Assembly (NCBI RefSeq): GCF_945859705.1
Contig: NC_079135.1
Coordinates: 78,004,253-78,068,252 of the forward strand
DNA length: 64,000 bases
Source of the DNA: Episyrphus balteatus
Lineage: Eukaryota; Arthropoda; Insecta; Diptera; Syrphidae
Direction of reading: 5' to 3'
Position 1 is the first letter of the stretch; each line of letters begins with the position of its first letter. This document shows positions 12,297 through 24,525 of this stretch, piece after piece. Both the position numbers and the translations under genes were made by a program. The notes under the pieces are model-generated. The model searched no databases, was not told the origin of the DNA, and worked only from the letters and a program-made list of their open reading frames with translations.

Positions 12297-13349
12297 ATTA
12301 CTACAGTCTTTAAGTCGATTAATCAATATAAAAATGAATGCATGTGCATTGTGCAAACATTACAAGCATTATTTATCGGCCTGTCAAAAAGTTAAATAGT
12401 TTTACCGATAAAAAAAAAAGCTTGTTGTACTAAACAATTTCCTTCAAACAATAATAATAATTTCTACTGCCTGAAAAAAACAGATGAATTTTTTTTTTTG
12501 TCAAAAGTAGTTTGAAAAATTTTTTTGATTCCTATCAATGTATCTATGTCAGGTAATCTTGTTTTTGGTCACAAAACAAGAAGTACCTAAATTATGTGTA
12601 GGTAATACATAACCTATATAATTTCTAAAAATTCGTTCTTGGTAAAAAAAAATTCTTCACTTATTTATTGCAGGTTTCGAAATTTGTGTTCCAAAGTAAG
12701 CTGATCCCAAAAACAGCCCAAAAAAGTTTAAAAGTACTAATTTGTTACTAACCAGTGCAACCAAATTAAAATTTCCTTGAATAATCATAAAAGTAATTCT
12801 TTATTTCAATAGTTACGTTGCCAGTTTGTTTTATTTCATCGAATTTATTGAATACCTATACATGTTTTACAAAAAATTATCCCAATTTTTTTTAAGAAAC
12901 AAGAAAATTAAATTTCACATTTCCTTGAATTAACCTCGCCTTAGCACTTGTATAAATTTAATAATAACATCCTTTCTAGGAAACGAAAGAAAAAAAAATT
13001 CTAATTTAAAATTCAGAGTTTTATCACCAAAAAAAAAAGGACTGCATACCTATGAACTCTTCTTAAAATACATTTATTAGTTACTGTCACGTCCACACAC
13101 AGTCCCAAAAGAATGCTTTTAGCAAAACTTTCATCGCCCTAAATCATAATTTTAATACATAAATTATATTTCATACGATAGAATGGATAAAGAGAGTAAA
13201 TGGTTATGGTAGATAGGTGGTAGGTAATGGTTAGGTATGAGGAGGGGGTAGGTTCTCAGCCAAGAATAATAAAGAAATTCATACAAAAAGCAATGCAAAC
13301 AAAATATACAAACTCACCAAATAGAGAATCCGACATAAAAAAAAAAAAA
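12297..13349. other. AT-rich noncoding DNA
   Basis: No gene or defined repeat seen. A/T runs dominate. Confidence 0.45.
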
Positions 13350-15622
13350 GTTAATCCAAACAAACTATACGCCGCCTGTCAGAAGTCCAAAAGACAGCAA
13401 ATCCTTATATTTTCCTGGCAACGTTGCAAAGCTCCTCATACTAGCTAGGAATAATTTTTGCTGCACACACGCCGCACACCGGCTGCCTTTGGCACTATTA
13501 CTATGGAATACACTAACACAGATACACACACTAACTAACACTGCACTTTTTTGGTGTAACGGCAAATTATACGTTTACAACACTCATACACTTGTTAAAA
13601 TATTTCCCGAATAATAGAGTTTCCGTTATTATTATGCTCTATCTCTATCTCTTTCTCTATTTTCGGTATCTTTGCCTGCTCTAATTTATTCTTTTACACT
13701 TTTTGACATTTCTACAACTACTACACAACTGACGTTCGTAGTAAATCACAATACGAAATCGTAACTTTGTCGTCCTGCGGCGGTAGCAAAGGCGACGGCG
13801 TTAAAGTTGAAGAAGGTGATGCCAATGGCACCCACACTATGTTGCTGTTGGGAAATAAAACGAAGGAAGAAGCACATTTTTAGGCGTTTAACATCCATTT
13901 GGTCTTCGAGAGAGAGAGACTAAGGTACTAGACATTCATTTAGCCATTATCGCACCTTGCACACAAGTCGCTCACAAACGCACTTACACGGTTAAGAAGG
14001 AGGTTTTGGTCACAAGTCGTTTGGAGGCTTAAGAGACCCTTGTCTGTAGATCTGAGTGCCAATGCCAGGGAGAAAAACAAACAAAATTAGCTACCAAAGA
14101 ACGCACTGAATTCTGGATTCTTGATACACTCTGGAATACTGGATTCTTGCCGGAATCACAGAAGAGTAAGAATGAGGCAAAGGAGCCAAATGTACACGAA
14201 AACGACACACGAAGAGATGTATCACTTTCGGTCGGCCGGCCGACTATGACTTATACAAACTCCTCCTGCGGGCTGCTTATACCAAACCAATAGTCGAGGA
14301 AAGAGTCTTCTCGTTTGATGATGGTGAAGTGGAAGTGGGCCGTGGGCGCTCGCTGGCAATGTCTTTTTCGGTCGAGCATTAGGAGAAGTCCATGGATGGG
14401 CCACGAAAAAAAAAACAAAAAACAACAACTACACGACGAACGAACGATGAGCCCACAAGCGGGCAACGGCAGCAAAGAAATATACACAGAGCTATGGCAC
14501 GGTGCACGGTAAAGCAAGGCACCACCAGAATCTCTGTTCCCGAACTCCTTTTGGCAAAAGTCGGCACTCGGCTCGATTTAGCACCACCAGTTCCAGTCCC
14601 AATGGGACTCTAAGTAAACTCTCTCGGTTCGTTTGGACCGGTTTTTCGGGGGACTCCTTTAGATCTGAAGCTGTAAGCTGATGTAGCTTTGTGTATTTGA
14701 CCAGCAGCAGTGGCAGTAGAACCGGATAGGAAAATTCCTCAATCCATTACTATCTGAGAAAATATTTCCTTTTCATTTAATTAGTTTTCTTGTTTAATAT
14801 TTTTTTAGTGTGCTTCGTCTTTTTTTTTGATTTTCTTCAATTTTTCAATTATAACGGTTTTGTAAGTTTTTTCCACAGTAATATTATCTTCTTTTTTCTT
14901 AGAACTTTGTCAATGAAAACTTCTTTTGTTGTGACATTCACTCACTACCTCTATACTCTCTTGTTTATGTATATCAATTAAGGCTATAAATTATATGGGT
15001 CTTTTATTGAAGATACAACAAGGTTTTTCAAATATTTATTTTGCACGATATCGATTCGTGTATCAATCGCATTTAAATCAAAATCAATCAATAAGTCATA
15101 ATAAATAAATAATAATAAAAATTGGAAATGCATAAAGAATTTGCCATAATAATTCAAAACAACAACAGAAATACCACGCGAAAAACACGAAAGGGGCCAA
15201 CACAGATTGAATTGAATAAATGTTGGCTTTAGTTCAGAAAGCTTTATATCGTTTGCCGATGTCTTTTCGAAGTTGTTTCACGTCGCGAAAACCTTTGAGG
15301 AAAAACTGGCGATACAGCAACCTCCCACTTTAGAGTCAAATCTTAAACTGAGACGAGATGACGAGGCCGCATAATCAAGACCGGCGCGCGGTAGTGTATA
15401 GTCAGTCAGTGGCTGGCTTGCTATGCTATTTTGTATGGAATGGAGTCTTTTTAGTAGAATGGATGGATGCGATAGACGGATGGAATTGAGGGTAAAACGT
15501 GTTTCTCTGGTTACGTATTATATACGTACTGTTTTTCGTTCAAGTTTTGCCGGCTAGCCGAGTTGTTGTTTGGTCTGCTGGTTGGTCTGGTACTTTGGTT
15601 GCAATAAATGAGTTGCCAATTT
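13350..15622. other. Balanced-composition island, candidate 5' exon or promoter region of a host gene
   Basis: About 2.3 kb with far fewer A/T runs than the surroundings. It contains many CA dinucleotides, TCTATCTC repeats (13640-13666), a GAGAGAGAG tract (about 13909) that could bind GAGA factor, GGCGACGGCG (13791-13800) and GTCGGCCGGCCGAC (14231-14244). Open frames on both strands are short and lack domains, so it does not look coding. A minus-strand Inr/DPE-like pair sits at its right side. I read it as possible untranslated leader or regulatory DNA of a gene transcribed leftward. This is inference from composition and motif placement. Confidence 0.35.
15316..15351 (-). promoter_or_regulatory. 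Candidate TATA-less core promoter (Inr plus DPE) reading leftward
   Basis: On the minus strand an arthropod initiator TCAGTT lies at 15351-15346, with the A (+1) at 15349. At +28 to +33 (15322-15317) the sequence is GGTTGC, which matches five of six positions of the downstream promoter element RGWYVT at the required spacing. The balanced-composition island lies directly downstream. Such pairs arise by chance, so this is a candidate only. Confidence 0.3.
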
Positions 15623-16000
15623 TGTGGGGATTATTATGTTTTTGCAAAGGTACTAGATGTACCATCATGGTATAGTAGCATAATATTTATGCTTTTTAAA
15701 CTTAAAGGTTAATTCTGGGAAAACATGTTTGTTATCTGGGTTCTGGTAATTCTAAAAAAAATTCTCAAATGCATTTTTAAAAATATTTGAATACACGATT
15801 TATTATTGTTACAATAACCCAAAAATTAAAATGTTATTTGAAAAAAGAAAGTACCGCAATCTCTGTTTATCTCTATTTCAAGCTGCAGTCCAATCAAACT
15901 GAGCAATAAAGGTTTTTGGGAGATACCTAATTTTGTGAAGAGTTTTTTGTTTCAAGAACCAAATTGGAAGAGTCTACCTTCTCAAAAACGAAAAGAAAAA
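15623..16000. other. AT-rich DNA with a fragment of repeat R1
   Basis: The stretch AGTACCGCAATCTCTG to about 15930 resembles the central part of R1 as seen at 57240-57310. It leads directly into the inverted arm at 16001. Confidence 0.4.
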
Positions 16001-16812
16001 AATTTGAAAATTCAACTTTTTTGAAAATTTTTACCGTTACATATGAAATTGAGTCTTATTTTAGCGGAACATTGAATAACAAAAAAAAATAATCGAGCTA
16101 CAAAATCGAGGTTTTTGGATTTCGTCTTAGTCTAGGTTACTTCAAATTTTTGGAACAAAAAATTATTGAATGTGGCATTTTTTGGATTTTGAAAGGTTAC
16201 TTTTGAGATATCTTTTTAAAACAAAATCTTGAATATTTCTAAAAAGGTTTCAGCTACAAAATTGGGGTTTATATCAAAAATAATGTATTTAAAAGCTACA
16301 ATTAATGGCAAAAGAAAAACTTTAAAAAAGTGATTTTTTAAAAAAGTCCCCACTGGCCTCATCAAACCGAAAGTGCACTTCTGAAACTTTAAGTTGAAAT
16401 AAAAAATGACTGGGTGGAGCTACAAAATTAATTTTTGCGCAACAAATTAGCATTTTATTAGCTACAATTTTGGGCATACAAAAATATTAATTTTCCTACT
16501 TTCGTCCGCTAACTTCAGTCTTATTTTAACGGAATTTTGAATAACAAAAAAAACTGTTCAAGTTAGAAAAACCAAGTTTATGTAATTGAAAAGCATTTAA
16601 AAAGCAAAAAATTTGGAGTTTAACTAAACTCATTAATTTCAATAATTTCAGATTTTGTCCGCTAACTTCAGACTTATTTTAGCGGAAAATTCAATAATTC
16701 AAAAACTATGCGAGCGACAAATTTTTGGTTTGCGCAACAAATTAGCATTTAATTAGCTACAATTAATGAGATAAAATTTTTTTGATTCCATCACAAAGTG
16801 TCCGTCAAAGGG
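16001..16812 (+). repeat. Inverted-repeat arm A (left)
   Basis: Its reverse complement recurs at 21369-22110. Shared landmarks are TCGAGCTACAAAATCGAGG (about 16092), GACTGGGTGGAGCTACAAAA, and two blocks GTCCGCTAACTTCAG followed by CTTATTTTA(A/G)CGGAA (about 16500 and 16660). The CTTATTTTAGCGGAA motif occurs three times within the arm, so the arm is itself built from degenerate sub-repeats. The inner end is GTCCGTCAAAGGG. There is no coding capacity. Confidence 0.75.
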
Positions 16813-18955
16813 AAGAACTTTAACTATGGACATTTTACTGTATTGCGTTAAGAATGCAAGGTATTGCAATATTAGTATTGGTAATTCATTGTTCAATGAA
16901 TAAGGACAAATTGAATTTTGTTTTTATTTGGAATATAAATAAGAGATTCTGTCATTTTCGCTGAGTCTGAAGACATTAATCTTGAAAATCCGACCAATAT
17001 AACTCCCAATATAAGATTTTGAAAACAACCACTTCAAGATCTCGTTCGAGAGTTTTCAAACAATTCAAACTAACAAAAAATTGAAACAAAACTCTAAAAA
17101 TTGGCTGGAAACTGTTGTTTTAAAATGCTTATAGTTTGGGTTCTAGTGGTTGGATATTCAAGAAAAAGGTCTTGAGACTCAGGGAAAATGACAGAATATC
17201 ATATTTTTCTCCTAAAGTACACATTAAAGTTATAACATTGAGACAATATACATAAAGTGTTAAATGCAAAAATGCATTTTATCCGATTTTGAAGTACGTC
17301 ACAATGATAAAACTTCTAAACCATATATGTAAGACTTAAATACACTTAAAAATAATAAATTCATTCTTGGCCGCGTATAACGTCCACACTCCATACAAAC
17401 TTGCTCATTCTCCTTTAATTTAAATTTAGTAAAAATCAGTAGGTATAATATACTATGTCTATGAATGATATTGTACATTTTTATCATTGTGGCCCTAACA
17501 ATTTTTCTTACAACTGACACAAAATGTAAATAGTAAGAAGATAGTCAGGAAAGTCAACTGCTTTCGTTCATTGTTTTTAAACAATAAAATATTTTAAGTA
17601 AACAAAAGTTACACATACGCCACAGTGACCATTTAAATTAAAACTTCGATAATTTGCTATCCCTGTTGATGAAAAGAAACTTGTTGATGAAAAGAAACCA
17701 AATGACTTATATTTTAGTAATCCCACCCTCTTGCTAATGTTAATTGAGGCGTTCAGAATAAAAATGGGTCAAGTCCATTTGAAATTTGTACAATATTTTG
17801 AACTATGAGAAGCTTTTTCTCAGGAAATAAATGAACTTTTGAAATAAATGTTTCACAGATCAATAGCTGTATATCTCCAGAATATCTTCCTTTCGCATCT
17901 GAAATTTTGTAAAAGGCCTCAATATGTTTGTGCATCATATTGATATGCGTTAACTTACCTCAAACATTATGTTTGATTCAACTTGCAGTATCCTACAGTA
18001 AAGTAACATGATTTTTAAGGTACACGAAATCAAATCACGGTTGTTGTCATTGGAAATGATTGAAAAAAGAAATCTTTTTAGAATTTTGTTGTGCGTTTTT
18101 TCAGTTTTTTTTTTACACAGTGAGCAAAAGATTTCCAATAGAAAGTAGTTTTTTTTTTCTGATTATGCTTTAATTTGAAATCGTAACTTCATACAGAAAT
18201 CCACATTGAGGCTGTTGATAAATAAACGAGAACTGATTACCTAAATTTGTTCGTGTTTCAGATGCCAAAACTATTTAAATAATGTTTTAGTGGTATTGTG
18301 GTACATGGGGCGTATACGTAACCTTTTTTCTATTTTTCATTATATTCTCTATTCAAATTCTAAATACCCTAAAAGTAATAACGCTTAAAATTTGACGTCT
18401 TTACAAAAGTCGGACTGTTTCCTTCATACATTTACCAACCCTTGTTTATGACACGCAAGATAAAACAATAACCAAACATAGGATTCGCTCGAACTTCACA
18501 GTTTTATTCACTGTACTTGTTTATTGTTGACTAATGCATTGTTTTGATTTCTAACTAATTAAATTGACAGTTGATCTATCTAATTAGGAAGAGCCAATTC
18601 ACCAAGAGTAGAAGACAGAACAAAACTAAATGAAACCCACTGTTTTTCTTCACGACAAAAATTTCATATGAATCAAAAACTCCCGGAATTACCGCCGATT
18701 CCATACTGATTTTTGATTTATTTAGTGCTTATCATCTAATTGTAAGCAATCATCTATTGAATTTATATTTAAATAAATAGTTTAAATATTTGGGTACCAT
18801 TTAAAGCCTTATGAAGTTCAAAAAAAGAATTTAAAAAACATAAAAAAAATCTTGTAAATTATTATGATTTAAAAAATGGAAATTTCATTCTAGAGAATTG
18901 AACTTTTGAATACATATTCAAAGCTTTCGTTGGTACCTTTTCATAATAATAGTAC
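16813..18955. other. AT-rich noncoding DNA between inverted arms
   Basis: No gene seen. ACACATACGCCACAGTGACC near 17612 matches a string at about 60133, just before the piggyBac relic, and is probably an R1-related end. Confidence 0.45.
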
Positions 18956-20100
18956 TTTCCTTTAAAACACAGCAACACTTTCTGGACTGGTTTGGTTGTT
19001 GTGGTTGTGAAGTTCGTTGTGCCGGTTGATTTCAGTAGTTGATGTGGTTCCCTCTCTTTGGTTTGTTATGTTCTTTTACATTTTGTTTTTATTCGCGTTC
19101 TTTGGTTGTATTTTTTTTTTTTTTTTTTTTTTCATTTTTTGTTTCTTTTTTTTTCAGTCCTTCTTTTTGTTCGCTTTCATTGCATTTTTGTCAAATACTC
19201 TTGGTTTCGGTGCGCCTCCACTCCACCTTCTTCGTTTTAACGTTAAAGCCGTGGTGGAAGTGGAACCGTGGTGGAGCTCGAGCAGCAGAGTTCTTCTTTT
19301 CTTTTTCTATTTTACCATCATCGTTCAACATTTCTTGTTTCGTGGTTGTTGCTGTTTTGTTGTTGTTGTTGTTATTTTTGTTGTTGCTGCTGCTGTTGGT
19401 GCTTAGCTAGCTACAAGAGTTACGAATAGATGTGCATAGATACAAAAAATACTCTACTACTCCTTTTTGCAGCTGATGATGATGATGATGATGATGGCGC
19501 TGGCGATGGTGATGGTGATGGAAACAGCAAGGATTCTACTGACTTTTGTTAATTTTTTCCGCATAAAAATGTAAACAGCACACAGAGCTCTAGCTAGATG
19601 GTTTTTTTGTGTTATTCCTAGAGATGCATAGATATACGTAAATACATTGACATGCAAAGGAATTATTCATACTTTGGCAGATTTGTAAATTTTCTTGCTT
19701 GCATTTCTATATACCATCGGTGAACGCGCTATAATGGTCCAGTGGCAATGGCGGTAGTATACTTCACGCACTTTGGGTGGATACCTTGGAGGAAAATCAG
19801 AACACAATGTGAGGCACTCGAGTAGGAACTTGAAATAGCAAAAGCCATAGGCCGATGCCGATCTGAAGCTATAGCATCATTGAAGCAGCAGTAGAAGAGT
19901 GTGGCGAACAAAACGTTCCAACGGATGCGGATATGCTTGTTTTTTTTTTACTTTTTTTTTTTATTTTTTGTAAATGAACACAGAGGCTCTCAGTTTGTTT
20001 ACATACCTACAAACAATGTGATAGATTCAGATTCAAGGGGGGGTGGGAGCACTGGGAGATGCTTGGATCTACATAATGTAGATTACTTTTGAAAAGTGGA
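18956..20100. other. Island rich in GTT/GCT (CAG/CAA on the minus strand) repeats
   Basis: GTTGTTGTTGTTGTT and GCTGCTGCTG at 19340-19400 read as opa-like CAR repeats on the minus strand. These are common in fly neural genes and their untranslated regions. Long T runs (19108-19160) interrupt it. The open frames of 123-129 residues are Phe-rich shadows of the T runs. No splice-bounded exon could be justified. Confidence 0.3.
19474..19520. repeat. (GAT)n microsatellite grading into (GATGGT)n
   Basis: About eight GAT units are followed by GGCGCTGGCGATGGTGATGG. It is a simple repeat. Confidence 0.85.
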
Positions 20101-21368
20101 ATGAGGTGGCAGTTGGGGATTCAGTTGGATTAAAATAGTTCTTCATTGCTTTGGTGTTTATTTTTTTTTCCTTTTTTTTATTTTTGCAAATGAAATAAGC
20201 GCGGGAGTACCCCAACAATTTTCCTTTCACTATGGAAAGTCTCTATTATAACAAAGGGTGAGAGCTTTTACGAGAAAGCTTTTGGTCGTAAGGAATTTTC
20301 GCCGGTAGAATACTATTTTGTAGTGTAATAGGCAAGCCAATGTACAATATACACATTTCAATGAATGAAACATAGTTTTGTTGTTGGTATATTTCAGACA
20401 TACAAACACAATTGTGGTTCACGTACAAAACCTTGAGACAGACAGTATAAGCTTTGGATTAATATTTATGAAAAAAATATAACATTATGCATACATATAC
20501 AAAATGTCATTATTAAAAATACTAGTACATGCATTAGAACTAATATATGTAAAGCTTTGAGTAAAGTACAGGTAAAGAAATACTAGAGGATTAACTACAG
20601 CTAAGTTTCAAGGAATTTGTTGAAATTACACTTATTTTAATGAGTTTTTTTTTTGCAAAAATACCTTATCTTTTGGGGTTCAGAAATTCCTGATGCTCTT
20701 GTTTGACTTTTTAATTAACATAAAAAAGTTTTGCTAAAAACTAAATTGTGATTTCATGAGAACACATACAACGAGAGTTTTTTAACATAGACTTCGACTC
20801 TAGCAACACTACTGCAGTTTTCTTTAATAACTATGAAAAAGAGAATGGCTAATACTAACTAGTTTAATTTTACGTAAACAATTTCTTTTTTCCTTATTTA
20901 TTCAGAAAAAAAAACTAGTTTATTTTGATACGAGAATAAAACATTTTAGATCACATATAAAACTCTCTCCAAAATTAAGCCGAGCTAAAATTTATTTTAA
21001 AATTTCAACCGAATTGTGCGCAACTCAGTAGAAAATTACATTTTCTTTTCGAACTGCATCTTTTACATCCGTTACAATTGAGAGCATGGAAAAAAGGGGG
21101 AGATACAAAATGTCAGCTAAAATTTAGGTCGATCTGCGTACTAGACTTTATGTTATATTTTTAATTTAATTCTATAAGTTTTTTATAAGTTTTTTAAATA
21201 AAAATTTACAAAATAAAAAAAATTTAATGGTATGTATTTAAAAGGAAATATTAATCGACACATAAAACTAATATTTCTAGAAAATTCATTGGTCCTTCAT
21301 ATTAAAATTGAAATTTCCAACAATAAAAAAAATTGAATAAATATTTTTTTTTAAATCGAAAAATTAAC
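20101..21368. other. AT-rich noncoding DNA
   Basis: No gene, RNA gene or complete repeat seen. Confidence 0.45.
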
Positions 21369-22110
21369 GTCCCTTACTTTGGCAGACACTTTGTGGCGGG
21401 ATCGAAAAAATTTGATCTCATTAATTGTAGCTAATTAAATGCTAATTTGTTGCGCAAACCAAAAATTTGTAGCCTGCATAGTTTTTGAATTATCAAATTT
21501 TTCGCTAAAATAAGTCTGAAGTTAGCGGACGAAATCTGAAATTATTAAAAACAATGAGTTTTGTATTTTTAAATGCTTTTCAATTCCATGAACTTGGTTT
21601 TTGTAGGCTCTACACTCTTTTTGATATTCAAAGTTCCGCTAAAATAAGATAGAAGTTAGCGGACGAAAGTAGGAAAATAAATATTTTTTTGATGCCCAAA
21701 ATTGTAGCTAAATAAATGCTAATTTGTTGCGCAAAAATTAATTTTGTAGCTCCACCCAGTCATTTTTTATTTCAACTTAAAGTTTTAGAAGTGCACTTGT
21801 TTGATGAGGCCAGTGGAGACATTTTTAAAAAATCACTTTTTTTAAGTTTTTTCTTTTGCCATTGATTGTAGGCTTTGAATACATTATTTTTGATAGCTCA
21901 AACCGTTTTTAAAATATTCAAGATTTTGTTTTAAAAAGATAGGTAGCTCTAAAGTAACCTTTCAAAATCCAAAAAAAATTCAAAAATTTTTTTGTTGCAG
22001 AAATTTGAAGTAACCTAGACTAAAACGAAACCCAAAGACCTCGATTTTGTAGCTCGATTAGTTTTTTTGTTATTCAATATTCTTCTAAAATAAGACTCAA
22101 TTGTAACGGT
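21369..22110 (-). repeat. Inverted-repeat arm A' (right)
   Basis: Reverse complement of 16001-16812 with scattered differences and indels. Landmarks appear in reverse order: CAGACACTTTG (about 21383), GTTAGCGGACGAA (twice), and TTTTGTAGCTCCACCCAGTC. The pair encloses about 4.6 kb of mostly non-repetitive DNA. Confidence 0.75.
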
Positions 22111-22250
22111 CAAAATTTTCAAAAAAGCAGAATACTGAATAACAAAAAAACTAATCGAGCTACAAAATCGAGGTTTTTGGTTTTCGTTTTAGTCTAGGTT
22201 ACTTCAAATTTCTGCAAAAAAAAATTTTGAATTTAGCATTTTGGCAAAAT
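21996..22250. repeat. Short palindrome at the outer end of arm A'
   Basis: Segment 21996-22078 pairs with 22133-22216 over about 83 bp around a spacer of about 54 bp. Both contain TCGAGCTACAAAATCGAGG or its complement. Segment 22136-22250 is thus a third partial copy of family A, in the same orientation as the left arm. Confidence 0.75.
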
Positions 22251-22341
22251 TGGCAAACATTTATGAACGCTGAATTAATAGACCAGTGCCGATGCCTTCA
22301 AAAACATTAAAAAGTACAAAAAAATCATAGTAGGATGAAAC

Positions 22342-23109
22342 CCATTGGAAAAGGAGGTGAATATGATAAAAATGAAAGGAAAAATAAATTACGGGCGAAC
22401 CAAGTTCGGGAAGTGGGTGGGTTGAGTTTTTAATGGTAAAAAATGGTATATCTAGATTTCCGGCAAAACTACAGATCCTATAGAAAAAAGTTGTATGGCA
22501 AAGTTGTAGATATGTAATAAAAAGATCTAAAACTTTTGTATCAACAATTTTTTCACATAACCTCAAAATTTATGTGAAAAATTCAAAAAACCGAGTTTTT
22601 GGTTTTTTAGTTTTATCTTTTTCAAAAACAAAAATTTTTCTACGAAATTTGGTGAAAACCTACCTTATTATGCCCCAAATACACTGCAATTTATTTGATT
22701 TTAAATATTAATTTGTTCATCTTATTTTGACTTAATACCAAAATAAACACCCTAATTTTCAATAAAAAATTCACGTGTCAAAATTTCAGCTTTTTTCAAA
22801 AAGTCGGTGGGCATTTCGTTCGTTAAAATGTTTATTTTCTGATGGTGTAAAAAAAAAATTACATAAGTATACTATAGAACATGTTCTCGTAAAATTCAAA
22901 AAATGAAAAAAGCTTGAATTCGAAAAAAAATTTTTATCATTGCTTACAATTTTGGCCTATTTATTCAAATTTACACTTTAATTACTCAAAAAACCGTAAG
23001 ATTTTGTTGTGAGTTCAGGTTGCAATAAAGTGACCTTGATGATGAGGAAAGGGGCACGGCATGCTTGCTTTAGCTCGGCTTAGCTCGAAGGATGGGAGTG
23101 GTTCTTGCC
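22342..23109 (-). repeat. Left inverted flank of the retrotransposon (X' plus inverted LTR end)
   Basis: The whole segment is the reverse complement of 33996-34761. It comprises about 660 bp of flanking sequence X (for example TTCGGGAAGTGGGTGGGTTG at about 22408) and about 105 bp that duplicate the 3' LTR end in reverse. Small differences, such as an insertion of about 18 bp in the right copy next to the LTR end, show that the two arms have diverged. Confidence 0.85.
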
Positions 23110-23150
23110 TCATCATCAAGGTCACTTTATTGCAACCTGAACTCACAACA
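23005..23150. repeat. Palindromic 5' LTR remnant
   Basis: The interval starts TGTTG and ends CAACA. Its outer 43 bp on each side (23005-23047 and 23108-23150) are perfect inverted repeats around a 60-bp loop. Only the right 43 bp match the 3' LTR tail (34059-34100) in direct orientation. The loop matches the 3' LTR in reverse. A normal 5' LTR would be a direct copy, so this end has been rearranged. Confidence 0.75.
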
Positions 23151-23151
23151 A

Positions 23152-23169
23152 TGGCGCCCAACGTTCGAA
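23152..23169 (+). other. Primer-binding site
   Basis: TGGCGCCCAACGTTCGAA starts one base after the CAACA that ends the LTR remnant. TGGCGCCCAAC is typical of sites complementary to the 3' end of tRNA-Lys in gypsy-like elements. The position fixes the LTR/internal boundary. Confidence 0.8.
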
Positions 23170-23685
23170 CGGCTAAAAGATTTATTGCTACTTCAAGGAG
23201 ATGATTTTTACTATGAAGGTCATCCCCTTGGACTTGCAATGATCTGGTTTTTTTTATCATTTTTTTATTTTTTTTATATCCTATCCCTAAAAACACAAAG
23301 TAAGGAATCGTTCATGCTTTCTGGTAAGCGATATTCTGAGGACGGCTGTCCAATTTTACAGGTCTAGCACCAGAAAATTTCGTGAGGTAGTGTGAAGGCT
23401 ATCGCTAGCAGAGAGCGGAATATGGTGGAAGTGTTTATTTCTGGCGACTTTCCATTGAATCAGGCCCAGCTAGATCAATCGTGAGGCGTAAGAAATAGAC
23501 ATGGAAATCGTATTCGTGTGGATGTTTATTTTTGAATTCTCGGCTAACCTGCTATTAGGTTAAATACCAGATTGCACGACGTGGTAAGGAATTGAAAAAT
23601 AAACGGAAACACTCGTCATTTTACAGAGGCACCAGTCGCAATTATAAATTACTGACAGACAAACTTGTGAACAGACAGACCGACT

Positions 23686-23721
<36 letters not shown>

Positions 23722-24450
23722 TCTACAGACGACATAACAGACTTTAGAACAGATGATTTAAAAAAAAAAAAAAAGAAATGTAGATACCCTTTTGAGATCG
23801 TATTGGAAAAGTAGCTGCAATTCCACACACCTAACAATACATCAATACACAAACATAAAACAAAAGCAATCACAACAATTGAAAATTTGATTTTTTATAC
23901 AAATTTACGTTTATTTTAATTATTTTTTTATGCTATAACTTGTATGTAGCTATTTTAAAGATTTGAATACATTTTTTTAATTTAATTCATATATTTTTTA
24001 CTTTTTTTCATTTTTTTACCTTATTTGCATTTTTTTTATTTTTAATCTTTTTTATATACTTTTAAAATTTCTGAATTTAAACTTTTATATACTTTTAATT
24101 GTTCTATACAATTTTGTTTCCTTTTTCTAATTTTTAAATTTTTATTATTTACTTATTATTGAATTTACATACTTTCTAGTTTATATTTTTTTATTTTTAT
24201 TTTTTTTACCTTTTAATTTTTGAATTTACGAACATACTGATTTTTTTTATATTTACTTCATTTTTTTTAAATTTTTTTATTATTTTTACTTTCTGAATTG
24301 AAATATTTGAATTAGAATTTTTTTTTAACATATACCTATATTGAATTTATTTTTTTTACCAATAAACAAGGTTAATATACCTACTGTTTTCACAATCAAA
24401 AATTTTTCTGAATTATAAACTTAAATACTAACTAAAACAAAACACCAATA

Positions 24451-24490
<40 letters not shown>

Positions 24491-24525
24491 AAATAAAGAA
24501 AAATCGTATCATTTTTGGACCAAGG
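23170..24525 (+). other. Retrotransposon 5' leader, AT-rich
   Basis: No open frame with a domain. A long A run at about 23686-23713, a shorter one near 23760, and an A run of nearly 40 at about 24452-24489 precede the gag start. From 23880 to 24430 the sequence is almost entirely A and T. Confidence 0.6.

Noticed and set aside
19017..19410. 129- and 123-residue open frames suggesting a membrane protein
   Set aside because: The Phe-rich hydrophobic runs come from long T tracts and GTT repeats; frames overlap in three phases.
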